From the NCBI RefSeq assembly GCF_030758615.1, contig NZ_CP132381.1, forward strand, positions 2,418,001 through 2,482,000: DNA of 64,000 nt, given 5' to 3'. Source of the DNA: Gilliamella apis (GTDB taxonomy: Bacteria > Pseudomonadota > Gammaproteobacteria > Enterobacterales > Orbaceae). Both the position numbers and the translations under genes were made by a program. The notes below the pieces were generated by a model. The model was given only the letters and a program-made list of their open reading frames with translations. It was not told the DNA's origin and did no database searches. Below are positions 40,378-52,606 of this stretch, one piece after another; within the stretch, counting starts at the first letter, position 1; every line of letters begins with the position of its first letter.

Positions 40378-41286
40378 TTAAATGGTTGCTAATTGTAAAA
40401 TACGGTTAACCAAATCACTGAATGACCAGCCATATTCTTTTGCCGCCATTGGAACCAAGCTATGATTTGTCATGCCTGGAGCAGTATTTACCTCAAGCAA
40501 ATATGGCTTTTCATTTTCATCAAACATAATATCGACTCGTCCCCAACCTCTACATCCTACGGCTTTATAAGCGTCTAATGCCAATTTACGAATTTCTTGT
40601 TCTTTAGCATCACTTAATCCACTTGGACAAAAATATTGGGTTTTATCTGACAAATACTTTGCATCATAATCATAAAAATTGGTAGCGGGTTTAATGTAAA
40701 TTGCAGGTAAAACATCATCACCAACAATAGCTACAGTAAACTCTGGACCAGCTAAAAATGATTCGATCATTACAGTATTATCATATTTAAAGGCAATATC
40801 AACAGCTGCTTTTAATTCATCTGCTTGATTAACTCTTGACATACCGACACTTGAACCTTCATGGCTAGGTTTAACAAACAATGGTAAGCCAAGTTGTTTA
40901 ATTATATTATCAACATCAATTGATTGTGATTTATCAACCATTACATAATCAGCAACAGGTAAACCAAGTGATTTCCACACTAGTTTGGTTTTTAACTTAT
41001 CCATAGTTAATGCTGAGGATAAAACATCACTTCCGGTATAAGGAATATTTTGATAAGTTAAAATAGCTTGGGTAATACCATCTTCACCACCTCGTCCATG
41101 CAAAATAACAAATGCTTTTGAAAAACCATCTTGTTTTAAATTAGTTATACAATACTCTTTTGTATCAACAAGATGAGCATCAATACCATTTGCTTTTAAT
41201 CCTGCTAGAACAGCTTGTCCTGATTTTAGTGATACTTCACGTTCAGCAGAGGTTCCTCCATACAATACAGCAACTTTATCAACCAT
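40378..41286 (-). CDS. ddlB: D-alanine--D-alanine ligase B
   Basis: A 302-residue ATP-grasp ligase making D-Ala-D-Ala for the peptidoglycan stem peptide. VAVLYGGTSAEREVSLKSG is the N-terminal domain signature, HEGSSVGMS the substrate/ATP loop, and YLLEVNTAPGMTNHSL holds the metal-binding Glu and Asn. It starts two bases after the murC stop, so the two are coupled. Confidence 0.96.
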   Translation of the reverse strand: MVDKVAVLYGGTSAEREVSLKSGQAVLAGLKANGIDAHLVDTKEYCITNLKQDGFSKAFVILHGRGGEDGITQAILTYQNIPYTGSDVLSSALTMDKLKTKLVWKSLGLPVADYVMVDKSQSIDVDNIIKQLGLPLFVKPSHEGSSVGMSRVNQADELKAAVDIAFKYDNTVMIESFLAGPEFTVAIVGDDVLPAIYIKPATNFYDYDAKYLSDKTQYFCPSGLSDAKEQEIRKLALDAYKAVGCRGWGRVDIMFDENEKPYLLEVNTAPGMTNHSLVPMAAKEYGWSFSDLVNRILQLATI

Positions 41287-41288
41287 TA

Positions 41289-42737
41289 TTATAAAACCCC
41301 TTTTGAAAATAATTGGCTGCCAGCTAATTGACGGGCAATCCGACCAACACTACCTGCGCCTTGTGTTAATAACAAATCTCCACCTTGTAATATTTCTTTC
41401 ATAATTTCCGGTACAAGATCTAAATCTGAAACATAAATTGGATCCACTTTCCCTCGATTACGAATTGAACGACAAAGTGAACGACTATCAGCACCAGCAA
41501 TAGGTTGTTCTCCGGCAGAATAAACATCTAACATCACTAATGCATCAACTTGAGAAAGTACTTGGGCAAAATCATCAAATAGATCCCTAGTTCGTGTATA
41601 TCTGTGCGGTTGAAACAACATAACTAAACGCCGATCTGGCCAGCCATTTCTAGCCGCTTGAATTGTAGCATTAACTTCGCTAGGGTGATGTCCATAATCA
41701 TCAACCATCATTATATCTTTATCATTTCCGTAAGGAAAAATACCTAATAGATCAAAACGTCGACTAGTACCGGCAAATTTAGCCAGCGCACGTACAATTG
41801 AATCATCATCAATTCCATCCTCTGTTGCCGCAATAATCGCTGCCGCAGAATTTAAAGCATTATGTTTGCCTGGAGCATTCAATTCAATGTGTAAATCATC
41901 TCTATCTGGACGGCAAACGGTATAATAGCTAACACCTCTTTCTTGGCGATAATTTTTAATTACTACATCGGCTTCTTCGCTAAATCCATAGGTGATAATT
42001 TTACGACCAACCACTGGTAATAACTCGCGATTAATCGGATCGTCATAACACATTACGGCTAAACCATAAAAAGGAAGATTGCGTAAAAAAGAGATAAAGG
42101 TTTGCTTAAGATTTTCTACACTTCCTTGATAGGTATCCATATGGTCAGGTTCGACATTAGTAACTATAGAGACCATAGGCTGTAAATGTAGAAATGAAGC
42201 ATCACTTTCATCCGCTTCAGCAATAAAATAACGGCTACTACCTAGTCTAGCATGTGTTCCTGCCGCTTTTACTAATCCACCATTAACAAAAGTTGGATCA
42301 AGTTTAGCTTCTGCATATATAGAAGTAACCATTGCTGTAGTGGTTGTTTTACCATGGGTACCAGCGATAGCAATACCATATCGAAAACGCATTAACTCAG
42401 CTAACATTTCAGCTCTTTGAATCACTGGTATCCGAGCCTCTCTAGCTGCAATAACTTCTATATTATCCTGAGAAATCGCCGAAGAGATAACCACAACACT
42501 AGCACTCAGGACGTTTTCAGCAGCATGACCAATGACAATTTTAGCGCCTAATGTTTCTAAATGCTGAGTTACAGGATTTTCAGCAATATCTGAACCGCTA
42601 ATTTGATATCCTTCATTAGCAAGAACTTCAGCAATACCGCCCATGCCCGCGCCACCAATACCAACAAAATGGATATGTTTGACTCGTTTCATTTCTGGAA
42701 TGATTGCTCTTAATTCAGCTAATTCCTTAGTATTCAC
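41289..42737 (-). CDS. murC: UDP-N-acetylmuramate--L-alanine ligase
   Basis: A 482-residue Mur ligase that adds L-Ala to UDP-MurNAc. [17 protein letters not shown] is the UDP-binding loop, [12 protein letters not shown] the ATP P-loop, and [10 protein letters not shown] the family motif. The start is GTG at 42737 with GGGG seven bases before it; no better ATG exists. A 142-base gap separates it from murG, the largest break inside the cluster, where a promoter for the murC-ddlB-ftsQAZ part may lie. Confidence 0.96.
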   Translation of the reverse strand: MNTKELAELRAIIPEMKRVKHIHFVGIGGAGMGGIAEVLANEGYQISGSDIAENPVTQHLETLGAKIVIGHAAENVLSASVVVISSAISQDNIEVIAAREARIPVIQRAEMLAELMRFRYGIAIAGTHGKTTTTAMVTSIYAEAKLDPTFVNGGLVKAAGTHARLGSSRYFIAEADESDASFLHLQPMVSIVTNVEPDHMDTYQGSVENLKQTFISFLRNLPFYGLAVMCYDDPINRELLPVVGRKIITYGFSEEADVVIKNYRQERGVSYYTVCRPDRDDLHIELNAPGKHNALNSAAAIIAATEDGIDDDSIVRALAKFAGTSRRFDLLGIFPYGNDKDIMMVDDYGHHPSEVNATIQAARNGWPDRRLVMLFQPHRYTRTRDLFDDFAQVLSQVDALVMLDVYSAGEQPIAGADSRSLCRSIRNRGKVDPIYVSDLDLVPEIMKEILQGGDLLLTQGAGSVGRIARQLAGSQLFSKGVL

Positions 42738-42879
42738 ACTTAAACCCCTAACTAGTTAGTTACTTCTTGTTTAGTATTTGGTATTTAAAAATTTATTGGA
42801 CAATCATTTATCAAATAAATTAAGATTAAATATTAAACACATCAACAAGACAATTACTTAAAATTATATATAAAATTCA
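42738..42879 (-). other. gap between murG and murC inside the division cluster
   Basis: 142 AT-rich bases where enteric relatives have a few. On the minus strand several -10-like AT motifs occur, and an inverted repeat TAACTAACTAGTTAG lies just before the murC ribosome site. No ORF was found. An internal promoter is plausible but not shown. Confidence 0.35.
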
Positions 42880-43932
42880 CTATTTTACCACCGAAATAAG
42901 CGTTTCGGCTACTCTTTCCGTCGAATTTATAATTGATAAACTTTTTGCTTTAATAGCCATTTCAACTAAATCTTCGCGACTCAAATGTTCAAGTAACGAA
43001 AATAGAGAATCAACATTGAAATCTGGTTGTTCAATTATCTTTGCCGCACCAATATCTGCTAAAGATTTCGCATTCCAAAATTGTTGGCGATCTTTATGCA
43101 TAAATGGTACAAAAATAGCTCCAATACCAACAACTTCAATCTCACTTACAGTTAATGCTCCACTACGGCAAATTACGATATCAGCCCAATCATAAGCTTC
43201 TTTTACATCTGTTATAAATTCTGTCACACGATTATTTGTCATATCACCATGCTGATATGATTTAAGTACTTCATCTAACATACCTTTTCCTGTTTGATGC
43301 CAAACAACATACTTATCAGATAATCTTGTAATTACTTGAGGTACAACATCATTAATGACCTTAGCTCCTTGACTTCCGCCCATAATCAAGACTCTAATTG
43401 GGCCTTGTCGATCTTTAAATCTTTCGCGTGGTTCTTCAATTGTTAATAAATCACTACGAACAGGATTTCCAACAACTTCTGCATTAGGAAATGCTGTTGG
43501 AAAAGCTTGTAAAACTCTGGTCGCAATTTTAGCTAAGGATTTGTTAGTTAAACCTGCTATACCATTTTGTTCATGTAATACAACTGGAATACCTAGAGAT
43601 TTAGCCGCAATTCCTCCCGGTCCGGAAACATATCCTCCCATACCTAAAACGACATCAGGACGATAATTTTTTAAGATCTTTCTTGCTTGCAAAACCGCTT
43701 TTAATATTTTGTAAGGCGCCTTTAATAAGGCCATTTTACCTTTTCCTCGCAAGCCTGATATTTGAATAAAATCAATATCAATACCATTTTCTGGCACTAA
43801 ATGTGCTTCCATACGATCAGCAGTGCCTAGCCATCTCACTTGCCAACCTTGCTTCATTAAATAATGAGCAACGGCAATACCTGGAAATACATGACCACCG
43901 GTTCCACCAGCCATGACTAATAATTTTTTCAT
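42880..43932 (-). CDS. murG: MurG, lipid II-forming GlcNAc transferase
   Basis: A 350-residue GT28 glycosyltransferase on the inner face of the cytoplasmic membrane that adds GlcNAc to lipid [17 protein letters not shown] and [11 protein letters not shown] are the glycine-rich loops for the lipid carrier, and [15 protein letters not shown] and [15 protein letters not shown] the UDP-GlcNAc site. It overlaps the ftsW stop by one base (TAATG). Confidence 0.97.
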   Translation of the reverse strand: MKKLLVMAGGTGGHVFPGIAVAHYLMKQGWQVRWLGTADRMEAHLVPENGIDIDFIQISGLRGKGKMALLKAPYKILKAVLQARKILKNYRPDVVLGMGGYVSGPGGIAAKSLGIPVVLHEQNGIAGLTNKSLAKIATRVLQAFPTAFPNAEVVGNPVRSDLLTIEEPRERFKDRQGPIRVLIMGGSQGAKVINDVVPQVITRLSDKYVVWHQTGKGMLDEVLKSYQHGDMTNNRVTEFITDVKEAYDWADIVICRSGALTVSEIEVVGIGAIFVPFMHKDRQQFWNAKSLADIGAAKIIEQPDFNVDSLFSLLEHLSREDLVEMAIKAKSLSIINSTERVAETLISVVK

Positions 43933-45083
43933 TATTTTATCGACCTTATTCTTGCTTGAGTTTGTTGTTGTCTAAACTCAAAATCTATTCTCAGTAATAT
44001 TGCAACCGCAATACTCATCACAATAAGGCTTGAGCCTCCATAACTAATAAACGGCAAGGTTAAACCTTTTGTCGGTAACATACCGGAGGTGACACCGACA
44101 TTAACAAAAGATTGAAATCCAAACCAAATACCAATTTCACAAGCCAAATAGCCTGAAAATTGGGAACCTTCATTCAAAGCTCGATAACCAATTGCTAATG
44201 CTTTAAAAGTTAAAAAGAAGAGTAATAACAATAATGCAGCAACACCAATATATCCATACTCTTCTGAAATAATTGAGAAAATAAAATCGGTATGACATTC
44301 AGGTAAATAACGTAATTTAAAAATAGAATTACCAATGCCTTGTCCAGTAATACCACCATTACCAATTGCCATTAACGATGCAACTAGCTGATAACCAGCA
44401 CCAGTTGCATCTTGCCACGGATCAAGAAAAGTCATTAAACGTGTTAAACGATAAGACTCATATAAAATAAGGCAAACTACAGCACCAACTCCAGTTAGTA
44501 AAATCGCAATAAATTGCCATAATTGAGCGCCAGCAATAAACAAGATGCCTATTGTTACCATGAATAATACAATTACAGTACCTAAATCAGGTTGTTTGAG
44601 TAACAAAATTGACAAAACCGCCATAACAACCATAGGTTTAAAAAAGCCCCAAAAGCCGCTTTGGACTTCTTCTGACTTACGGGCTAAATAACCAGCTAAA
44701 AATAAAAATAACGATAATTTAGAAAGTTCAGCTGGCTGAAAATTAAAAACACCTAATGGGATCCAACGAGACGCACCGTTAATTGAAGAGCCAATCCCTA
44801 AAACAACTATCAACATAACAATTGAAAGAATTAATAAAACTGATCCAAATTGTTGCCAACGTTGCATCGGAATATATAACGTTATACACATTAAAAAGAG
44901 CGACATTCCAATTTGAATCAACTCTCGTTGCGTATAGAAGAATGGATCACTCTCATTAAACGCCATTGATGAAGATGTCACCATAATTAAACCAAATACC
45001 ATTAAACCAATTACAGTCCAAAGTAATTGGTTATCAAATGGAATATTTGGATTCACTTGTTTTTTTATCCAAAATAATGTCAT
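43932..45083 (-). CDS. ftsW: FtsW, septal peptidoglycan polymerase (SEDS)
   Basis: A 383-residue integral membrane protein with about 10 helices. The SEDS signatures [31 protein letters not shown] and the C-terminal [14 protein letters not shown] are intact. With FtsI it polymerises septal glycan from lipid II. The start overlaps the murD stop by four bases (ATGA). Confidence 0.97.
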   Translation of the reverse strand: MTLFWIKKQVNPNIPFDNQLLWTVIGLMVFGLIMVTSSSMAFNESDPFFYTQRELIQIGMSLFLMCITLYIPMQRWQQFGSVLLILSIVMLIVVLGIGSSINGASRWIPLGVFNFQPAELSKLSLFLFLAGYLARKSEEVQSGFWGFFKPMVVMAVLSILLLKQPDLGTVIVLFMVTIGILFIAGAQLWQFIAILLTGVGAVVCLILYESYRLTRLMTFLDPWQDATGAGYQLVASLMAIGNGGITGQGIGNSIFKLRYLPECHTDFIFSIISEEYGYIGVAALLLLLFFLTFKALAIGYRALNEGSQFSGYLACEIGIWFGFQSFVNVGVTSGMLPTKGLTLPFISYGGSSLIVMSIAVAILLRIDFEFRQQQTQARIRSIK

Positions 45084-46414
45084 TCATCACTCCTTGAACC
45101 GTACTGTTTGGCAAGTTGTGCAAATAGATTTCCACGCTCAATATAATTTTTAAATTGGTCTAAACTTGCACAAGCAGGTGAGAGTAATACAACATCATTT
45201 GCGACTATTTTTTTAGCTATACACTGCATGGCTTCGGACATAGTTCGCGTAACAGTTGTGATTTCAGGAGCTAAATTTGCTAGCAAATCTCGATCTCGGC
45301 CAAAACAGAAAATTTCGATATTCCTACTTTTTAAATAAGGAATCAAAGGGGTAAAGTCTGCTGATTTACCATCGCCACCTAACAATAAAAATAGTTTTCC
45401 ATTACATATAACACTTTTCAATGCCGCTTCGGTACTACCTACATTAGTGGCTTTAGAATCATTAATCCATTTGACATTATTGCAATCAAAGACTAATTCA
45501 AAACGATGTGGTAAACCTTGAAAATTAGAAATTGTTTGTAAGCTTGAATCACGTGGGATTTGTAAATTATCAGCAATAGCTAAGGCTGCTAATGCATTCA
45601 GATAATTATGACAGCCGATTAGTTTCATTGATTTAGTTGATAAAACAGGCTGATTTTTTGCAATTAAATGTTCATACTTCTCATCTAAATGATAGTCTCC
45701 ACTATTTAATCCAAATGAGACACAATGGTGTTGTTTACCAGACGGTTTAGTCAATTTATCATCATAGTTAATAACACAACATTTTGCATTATGATAAATT
45801 CGTTGTTTCGCTTCAGTATATTGCATCAATCCTAGTGGATAACGATCCATATGGTCTTCAGAAATATTCAAAATCGTTGCCACTGAAGCTTGTAAACTTG
45901 ATGTTGTTTCTAATTGAAAACTTGATAGTTCAAGAACATAAACATCACAGTTTTGTTGCAATAATGATAAAGCGGGTTCACCAATATTGCCACCCACACC
46001 AACTTTTATATCCGCGGCTTTTACAATATCACCAACCAAAGTTGTGACAGTCGTTTTACCATTTGCCCCAGTAATAGCAATAACTTTTTTATTTTTTTGT
46101 TGATTGACTTCACGGCAAAAAAGTTCAACATCGCCAATAATCTCAATTCCGAGTTTTGCGGCTTTTTGTAATTCAGGTGTAGATAAAGCAATACCAGGAC
46201 TGGCAATAATCAAGTCAGCCTCAAACAACCAATCAGTATTTAAATTACCTAAATGATACCTAACACGCTCATCTAATTGTTCTAATCCAGAAGGAGAGGT
46301 ACGAGTATCAATTACTTTCGGTATAACATTTTGAGCAAGAAAATAGTCAACGCAGGATAATCCTGTAATACCTAATCCGATAATAACAATTTTTTTACCT
46401 TGATAATCAACCAT
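45080..46414 (-). CDS. murD: UDP-N-acetylmuramoyl-L-alanine--D-glutamate ligase
   Basis: A 444-residue Mur ligase adding D-Glu. The N-terminal [17 protein letters not shown] binds the UDP substrate, [14 protein letters not shown] is the P-loop, and [15 protein letters not shown] and [12 protein letters not shown] are C-terminal MurD motifs. It lies 24 bases after mraY and overlaps ftsW. Confidence 0.97.
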   Translation of the reverse strand: MVDYQGKKIVIIGLGITGLSCVDYFLAQNVIPKVIDTRTSPSGLEQLDERVRYHLGNLNTDWLFEADLIIASPGIALSTPELQKAAKLGIEIIGDVELFCREVNQQKNKKVIAITGANGKTTVTTLVGDIVKAADIKVGVGGNIGEPALSLLQQNCDVYVLELSSFQLETTSSLQASVATILNISEDHMDRYPLGLMQYTEAKQRIYHNAKCCVINYDDKLTKPSGKQHHCVSFGLNSGDYHLDEKYEHLIAKNQPVLSTKSMKLIGCHNYLNALAALAIADNLQIPRDSSLQTISNFQGLPHRFELVFDCNNVKWINDSKATNVGSTEAALKSVICNGKLFLLLGGDGKSADFTPLIPYLKSRNIEIFCFGRDRDLLANLAPEITTVTRTMSEAMQCIAKKIVANDVVLLSPACASLDQFKNYIERGNLFAQLAKQYGSRSDE

Positions 46415-46438
46415 GATTTAATCCTGCTCTAATATTCT

Positions 46439-47521
46439 TTAGCGTAATTTCAAAGTTAATAACCCAATTACCACTAACATCAGTGAAATAATCCAAAACC
46501 GAACAATAACTCTTGGTTCAGGCCAACCTTTTAATTCATAGTGATGATGAATTGGTGCCATTCGAAAAATTCGTTTACCTCTTAATTTAAAGGATCCTAC
46601 TTGTAAAATTACAGATAAGGTTTCAATAACAAAAATTCCCCCCATAACTAACAATAAGAACTCTTGTCTAAGCAAAACAGAAATGATACCAAACACACCA
46701 CCTAAAGCTAATGAACCGACATCGCCCATAAAGACCATTGCCGGATAAGTGTTAAACCATAAAAAACCAAGACCAGCACCAATAATTGCAGTACAAACAA
46801 TCATTAATTCGCCACTAAATTTAATATATGGAATATGTAAATAGGCAGCAAAATTAACATTACCAGTTGCCCAAGAAACAAGTGCAAAACCAGCAGCAAC
46901 AAAAACTGTTGGCATAATTGCCAATCCATCGAGACCATCGGTCAAATTTACTGCATTACCAGCGCCAACTATGACGACATAAGTTAGTAAAATAAACCAC
47001 AATCCTAATTGTGGCATCACATCTTTAAAGAATGGAACAACTAGAACTGTAACAGAACTATCTTTTCCATAAGCATAAAGACCAAAAGCAACAATTAATG
47101 CAATAACTGACTGCCAAAAATATTTCCATCGAGCAATTAGCCCCGCAGTATTTTTGCGTATAACTTTTAAATAATCATCTGCAAAACCAACAATACCATA
47201 ACCAAGTAATACAAATAATGTTACCCAAACATAAGGATTTCGCAGATCAGCCCATAAAAATACGGAAATTGAAATGGAGGCCAATATAAGCGTTCCCCCC
47301 ATTGTTGGTGTTCCTTTTTTACTTAAATGAGATTCCGGACCATCATTACGGATAACTTGACCAATCTGCAATTTTTGTAACCAATCAATGACTTTTTGCC
47401 CCATAATTAGCGAAATGGTCAATGAAGTTAATAGCGCTAAAATAGCCCTTACCGTAAGATAAGAAATAACATTAAAGAAAGTAAAATATTTAACTAAATA
47501 TTCTGATATCCACACCAACAT
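46439..47521 (-). CDS. mraY: phospho-N-acetylmuramoyl-pentapeptide transferase
   Basis: A 360-residue polytopic transferase (E. coli 360) that makes lipid I from UDP-MurNAc-pentapeptide and undecaprenyl phosphate. [22 protein letters not shown] with the catalytic Asp residues, [12 protein letters not shown], and [12 protein letters not shown] are the family signatures. The start is four bases after the murF stop. Confidence 0.98.
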   Translation of the reverse strand: MLVWISEYLVKYFTFFNVISYLTVRAILALLTSLTISLIMGQKVIDWLQKLQIGQVIRNDGPESHLSKKGTPTMGGTLILASISISVFLWADLRNPYVWVTLFVLLGYGIVGFADDYLKVIRKNTAGLIARWKYFWQSVIALIVAFGLYAYGKDSSVTVLVVPFFKDVMPQLGLWFILLTYVVIVGAGNAVNLTDGLDGLAIMPTVFVAAGFALVSWATGNVNFAAYLHIPYIKFSGELMIVCTAIIGAGLGFLWFNTYPAMVFMGDVGSLALGGVFGIISVLLRQEFLLLVMGGIFVIETLSVILQVGSFKLRGKRIFRMAPIHHHYELKGWPEPRVIVRFWIISLMLVVIGLLTLKLR

Positions 47522-47525
47522 AATT

Positions 47526-48890
47526 TTAATCCCGACCTATTTTTGTTTGAATTTCCACGATAAGATCTTCCATTTTTGCACTACGTGATCCTTTGACTAA
47601 CATAGTTAAAGTTGGATGTAGACGTAGTAAGTTTAATAAATAATCTACAGCACTTTGTTTATCAATAAAATGATGGCCAACACCACTAAATTGACTGATT
47701 AATTCACTTAGCTGGCCGACACTAACAACACAATCAATATTTTGTTGTTTAGCTAACTCGCCGATTTGTTGATGATAAATGTTTGCATCATTACCCAATT
47801 CAGCCATATCACCAACGACTAATACTTTATACCCAGGCTGTGTTGCTAAAACATGAATAGCTGCAGACATTGAACCTACGTTAGCATTATAAGAATCATC
47901 CCAAATTAACTGCGTTTGATTTAACCTAACAGGATACAATCGCCCTTTTACCGATTTTGACTCAGCTAAACCTTTTTTTACCTGTGTTAAGGTTGCTCCT
48001 ACAGATATTGCTAAAGCAGATGAAGCTATTGCATTTGATATATTATGCTCACCAACTAATGGTAAGGTAATTTCACTATCACCAATTGGGGTGTGTAATG
48101 TGAAAGTAGTCTGATCCATAATTTCAATATTACTAGCATAAAAATCAGCAGAAAAATTATGTATCGAAAAGGTCCAGACAGTTTTATTTTTGAGCATAGC
48201 TAACCAGTTATCAGAACAACTTTCCAAATTAATAATTGCAATTCCGTTATCAGCTAATCCTTCAAAAATTTCACCTTTAGCTGTTGCTACACCATCAAGA
48301 GAACCAAATCCCTCAATATGCGCCAAAGCTATATTATTAATTAGTGCACTGTTTGGTTTAACTAAGCGTGTAGTATAAGCAATTTCACCTATATGATTAG
48401 CACCTAACTCAACAACCGCAAATTGATCTTGCTTCTTTAATCGTAGTAAAGTTAGTGGCACTCCTATATCATTATTAAAATTACCTTGAGTATAAAGAGT
48501 CTCACCACATTGTTGTAAAATATTGGCAGTCATTTCTTTGACGGAGGTTTTGCCCGATGAACCAGTTAACGCAACAAATTTTGCTGAACTTTGATCTCTT
48601 ACAAATTCAGCTAGTTGACCTAATGCTATATAAGTATCATTGACCACTATTTGAGGAATATCATCATCGATTTTACGATTTACAATTACCGCAATAGCAC
48701 CATCGTCAATAGCTTGTTTAGCAAATAAATGACCATCAAATTTTTCACCTACCAATGCAATAAATAGTGATTGATCAGTAATTTTTCGTGAATCAGTACA
48801 AATTTCATTAATAGCCAATTCTTCATCTGGAAGATGATAAGATGTACCATTGACGATTGTTGCAATTTGTTTAATAACTAAAGGAATCAT
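47526..48890 (-). CDS. murF: UDP-MurNAc-tripeptide D-alanyl-D-alanine ligase
   Basis: A 454-residue Mur ligase adding D-Ala-D-Ala. [16 protein letters not shown] is the P-loop, [11 protein letters not shown] and [15 protein letters not shown] are MurF-specific, and [15 protein letters not shown] lies in the C-terminal half. The start overlaps the murE stop by four bases (ATGA). Confidence 0.97.
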   Translation of the reverse strand: MIPLVIKQIATIVNGTSYHLPDEELAINEICTDSRKITDQSLFIALVGEKFDGHLFAKQAIDDGAIAVIVNRKIDDDIPQIVVNDTYIALGQLAEFVRDQSSAKFVALTGSSGKTSVKEMTANILQQCGETLYTQGNFNNDIGVPLTLLRLKKQDQFAVVELGANHIGEIAYTTRLVKPNSALINNIALAHIEGFGSLDGVATAKGEIFEGLADNGIAIINLESCSDNWLAMLKNKTVWTFSIHNFSADFYASNIEIMDQTTFTLHTPIGDSEITLPLVGEHNISNAIASSALAISVGATLTQVKKGLAESKSVKGRLYPVRLNQTQLIWDDSYNANVGSMSAAIHVLATQPGYKVLVVGDMAELGNDANIYHQQIGELAKQQNIDCVVSVGQLSELISQFSGVGHHFIDKQSAVDYLLNLLRLHPTLTMLVKGSRSAKMEDLIVEIQTKIGRD

Positions 48891-50434
48891 GATAGATTCT
48901 CTACTCCTAAAATCTGTTTTACAGTTTCTTGATCTGAATAATGATGCTTGGTTTTACCAATAATTTGGTAATCTTCATGTCCTTTTCCGGCGATTAAGAT
49001 AACATCATCAGGTTTAGCCTGAGCAAGCGTTTCTCGAATAGCTGTAACTCTATCAGTAATAACTTGTATATTTTTAATATTGCTTAAACCTTGCTCTATA
49101 TCATGAATAATTTTAGTCTCATCTTCAGTACGTGGATTATCATTTGTTAATACAATTTTATCAGCAAATTGTTCCGCGACTTCGGCCATTAAAGGTCTTT
49201 TACCGGTATCTCTATCGCCACCACAACCAAAAATCACCCATAATTGGCCTTTACAATGAATACGACTTGCTTGTAATGCTTTTTGTAATGCATCTGGGGT
49301 ATGTGCATAATCAATAATGACTGTTGGACTATTTTTTATATGTATCACTTCCATACGACCACAGATCGGCTTAAGATATGATGCCATATTAACAACAGCA
49401 AAAAATGGATAATCAAGAGTCAACAAGGTTGCGATTGCTAACAGTACATTTGATACATTAAATTCGCCTAATAATCGGCTGTGAATAATAGCATTACCCC
49501 AACTCGATTCCATATGAATTTTGGCCCCTTTATCATGATATTCAATCATTGATACACCAACATAGGTTTTATCTAATGTTTTTAAACGGCGCAATGATTT
49601 AGGCTGACATGACACAACCGTAACACTTGATAATTTATCTATCCAACGCCGTCCGTATTCATCATCATAATTAATAATTGATTTACCTGAACTAGCAACT
49701 TGCTTTTCGTGTTCATTACCGCTGAATAATGACCATTTTGCTTTAGCATATTTATTCATGGTTTTATGATAATCAAGATGATCACGGCTTAAATTAGTAA
49801 ACACTGTTGCCGCACAATTTAGTGCTTTTACTCGATTCATCGCTAAACCATGGGACGAAATTTCCATGGCGACAACTTGAACTTGTTGCGTAACAAATTC
49901 CGCTAAAGCTGATTGAACTTCAATAGCAGATAAAGTCGTATTTACTGAAGGTTCAAGTTGATTATAAATACCATTACCTATCGTACCCAATAACGCAGCT
50001 TTTTGATTTAATAAAGTTACACATTGTGCGATAAGCTGAGTTACCGTTGTTTTACCATTAGTTCCAGTTACACCAATAACCGATAAATTTTTAGATGGTG
50101 AAAAATAAAAATCGTTTGCAATTTTTGATAATTTCTGAGAAAGCTGAAATATACTAATTTGTGGAATAACTTTCTTATTTTTTTGTTTAAGATAATCAAT
50201 TTTCAAATCATTTGATTTTCTATTTGTTTCAATTAGAACTACAGCAGCACCAGATGAGATAGCTTGCGGAATAAAATCCCGACCATTAACGGTATACCCT
50301 TTAATAGCAATAAAAACATCATCTTTATTTACTTTTCGACTATCAATAACCAAATGATTAAGTGAGAAATCATCTATTTCCAGATCACTCCCACCTAATA
50401 ATTTATATAACGTTTTAAATGTGTTTGTTACCAT
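48887..50434 (-). CDS. murE: UDP-MurNAc-dipeptide--meso-diaminopimelate ligase
   Basis: A 515-residue Mur ligase adding the third residue of the stem peptide. GVTGTNGKTTVTQLI is the P-loop. The DNPR motif in LTNDNPRTEDE marks meso-diaminopimelate as the substrate, as in other Gram-negatives, rather than lysine. AGGTAACAAATA precedes the ATG, 13 bases after ftsI. Confidence 0.97.
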   Translation of the reverse strand: MVTNTFKTLYKLLGGSDLEIDDFSLNHLVIDSRKVNKDDVFIAIKGYTVNGRDFIPQAISSGAAVVLIETNRKSNDLKIDYLKQKNKKVIPQISIFQLSQKLSKIANDFYFSPSKNLSVIGVTGTNGKTTVTQLIAQCVTLLNQKAALLGTIGNGIYNQLEPSVNTTLSAIEVQSALAEFVTQQVQVVAMEISSHGLAMNRVKALNCAATVFTNLSRDHLDYHKTMNKYAKAKWSLFSGNEHEKQVASSGKSIINYDDEYGRRWIDKLSSVTVVSCQPKSLRRLKTLDKTYVGVSMIEYHDKGAKIHMESSWGNAIIHSRLLGEFNVSNVLLAIATLLTLDYPFFAVVNMASYLKPICGRMEVIHIKNSPTVIIDYAHTPDALQKALQASRIHCKGQLWVIFGCGGDRDTGKRPLMAEVAEQFADKIVLTNDNPRTEDETKIIHDIEQGLSNIKNIQVITDRVTAIRETLAQAKPDDVILIAGKGHEDYQIIGKTKHHYSDQETVKQILGVENLS

Positions 50435-50447
50435 TATTTGTTACCTA

Positions 50448-52226
50448 CTAATATACGATCATTTGGCCATCTACTTGGCGGTCTGGTTTAACGTTCATTG
50501 TTCTAAGAACGCCCCCCATAATTCGACTAAAAACAGGTGCAGAAACAGAGCCACCATAATATTGCCCTGCTTTTGGATTATCAATTACCACAACTAGTGA
50601 ATATTTTGGCCCTGTTGCCGGTGCAATACCTGCGGTATAAGCTAAATACTGGTTAACATATCGACCACCAGCTAATTTTTTAGCTGTCCCTGTTTTAACA
50701 CCGACACTATACCCTGGAACAGAAGCTTTAGTACCGCCACCGGTTACGGCTACAGCTTCCATCAATTGCACTACAGTTTTAGCTATTTTTTCGCTTACAA
50801 CCCGTTTACCTTCTACTGGTTCGTTCACTTTCAATATTGAAACTGGTCGATAAACACCATAGCTACCAATAGTTGCATAAGCTCTCGCCAATTGTAATGG
50901 AGTAACGCTTAAACCATAACCAAAAGAAAATGTTGCACGCTCTATATCAGCCCATTTTCTCGTCCTATCGGCAGCAATAGAACCACTAACTTCACCACCT
51001 AAACCAAGTTCTGTTGGTTGACCTAAGCCAAAACGACTATAAAACTCAACCAGATCACCTGATTGCATTTGTAGTGCTAATTTACTTACCCCTACGTTAC
51101 TTGATTTTTCCAAAATACCAGCCAAATTTAGTGCTTTTTGATAAGAGACATCTTTTATTTCATAGCGGTTAACTAAAAAAGGTCTAGTATCTATGATAGT
51201 GTTCAAGTCGGCTATTTTCTTTTCTAATGCAGCCATAACAACTAAAGGTTTAACTGTTGAACCCGGTTCGAATGCATCTGTTATGGCCCGATTTCGTAAC
51301 AAATTATAATCAATTGAAGTTCGATTATTTGGATTATAGGATGGACTGGTTGCCATCGCTAAAATCTCACCAGAATGAACATCGATCAAAACAGCTGTAC
51401 CACTATCAGCTTTATTAAATGCTACTGCTTGGCTAAGCTCGCTATAAACTAGCGACTGTAAACGCTCATCAATGCTTAACGTTAAATCAGAGGCAATTTC
51501 ACTTTCTGTTCTTTCGAGCTCCTCAATAACACGACCAACTCTATCTCGTCTAACTATACGTTGTCCCGATTCTCCAATAAGCCATTTATTAAAACTTTTT
51601 TCAATACCTTCAGAACCTTTTTCAGTACCGTTCTCATCGATATCAGTTAAGCCAATTAATTGGGCAATATTTTCTGCTGCAGGGTAATAACGTTTTGAAG
51701 TCTTAGCAAACGATATTCCAGGTAATTTTAATTTTTTTAAATAATCCGATATGGTTGGTGTAATTTGTTTAGATAAATAAACAAAACGCATCGATGGATT
51801 ACTCAATTTTTGTTCTAATGTCGATATTGGAATATTTAACGTTTTCGCTAATCCTTGCCAACGAATATCATTGACATCAACACCACCTTTTTGCACAACT
51901 ATTTTCGGATCAGCCCAAACATCATACATTGGAACGCTAACGGCCAAAGCTCTTCCATTACGATCAGTAATCATCGCTCTCGGCGCACTCATTTCTTGAT
52001 GACGAATTGAACGTTTATTGGCTTCAGCAATAAGTTTATCGGGTTCTATTATTTGTAAAACAGCCAATCTCACCAACAAACCAATAATTGCTAAAATAAT
52101 AAAGCCATATACAAGGTAGAATCTATTAAGCGTAAAAACTTGTTTTTTACTGTTTAATTTATTTCCTTTATTCGATTTCGTATTAAGTCTTACGTTATCT
52201 TTTTTATTTTTATTGGCAAACTTCAT
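50448..52226 (-). CDS. ftsI: FtsI (PBP3), septal transpeptidase
   Basis: A 592-residue class B penicillin-binding protein. A basic tail and one membrane helix (about 31-53) precede the PBP dimerisation domain and the transpeptidase. Active-site motifs are STVK in FEPGSTVKPL, SSN in EKSSNVGVSKL, and KTG in GVKTGTAKKL. It cross-links septal peptidoglycan with FtsW. The ATG overlaps the ftsL stop by one base. Confidence 0.97.
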   Translation of the reverse strand: MKFANKNKKDNVRLNTKSNKGNKLNSKKQVFTLNRFYLVYGFIILAIIGLLVRLAVLQIIEPDKLIAEANKRSIRHQEMSAPRAMITDRNGRALAVSVPMYDVWADPKIVVQKGGVDVNDIRWQGLAKTLNIPISTLEQKLSNPSMRFVYLSKQITPTISDYLKKLKLPGISFAKTSKRYYPAAENIAQLIGLTDIDENGTEKGSEGIEKSFNKWLIGESGQRIVRRDRVGRVIEELERTESEIASDLTLSIDERLQSLVYSELSQAVAFNKADSGTAVLIDVHSGEILAMATSPSYNPNNRTSIDYNLLRNRAITDAFEPGSTVKPLVVMAALEKKIADLNTIIDTRPFLVNRYEIKDVSYQKALNLAGILEKSSNVGVSKLALQMQSGDLVEFYSRFGLGQPTELGLGGEVSGSIAADRTRKWADIERATFSFGYGLSVTPLQLARAYATIGSYGVYRPVSILKVNEPVEGKRVVSEKIAKTVVQLMEAVAVTGGGTKASVPGYSVGVKTGTAKKLAGGRYVNQYLAYTAGIAPATGPKYSLVVVIDNPKAGQYYGGSVSAPVFSRIMGGVLRTMNVKPDRQVDGQMIVY

Positions 52227-52606
52227 TATTTACTCTTTATCACAATAACGGTTTCATTTTGTGGTGTCACATAAGACATTCCTAATTGATTTTTAGCTTT
52301 TTCTTCAACCCGTTTGGGATCTGCAAGAACATTTTCTTCAATAACTAAATTACGCCATTCACTTTCTAATACATCTTGTTCAAGCAATAATTGTTCACGT
52401 TCAAATAATTGTTTACGTACCTGCTGAGTAGTTATTAATACAGCACCAGCAGAAATAATAATAAGTAACAATAACAATAATGAAATTTTTTGATGGCCAA
52501 GCAAATCATTAAGGATTAATCCAAATAAACTTTTGCTTGGTCTTTTTTGATTGTGTATTTCTACATCAGTTCTATTGTAAATTTCATTGTTTTGATTACT
52601 ATTCAT
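52226..52606 (-). CDS. ftsL: cell division protein FtsL
   Basis: A 126-residue bitopic protein: a polar cytoplasmic tail, one helix at about residues 41-59 ([18 protein letters not shown]), then a periplasmic coiled coil ([20 protein letters not shown]) ending in the FtsL motif [15 protein letters not shown]. It pairs with FtsB and activates FtsW-FtsI. It overlaps the rsmH end by eight bases. Identification rests on topology and position between rsmH and ftsI as well as the motif. Confidence 0.93.
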   Translation of the reverse strand: MNSNQNNEIYNRTDVEIHNQKRPSKSLFGLILNDLLGHQKISLLLLLLIIISAGAVLITTQQVRKQLFEREQLLLEQDVLESEWRNLVIEENVLADPKRVEEKAKNQLGMSYVTPQNETVIVIKSK

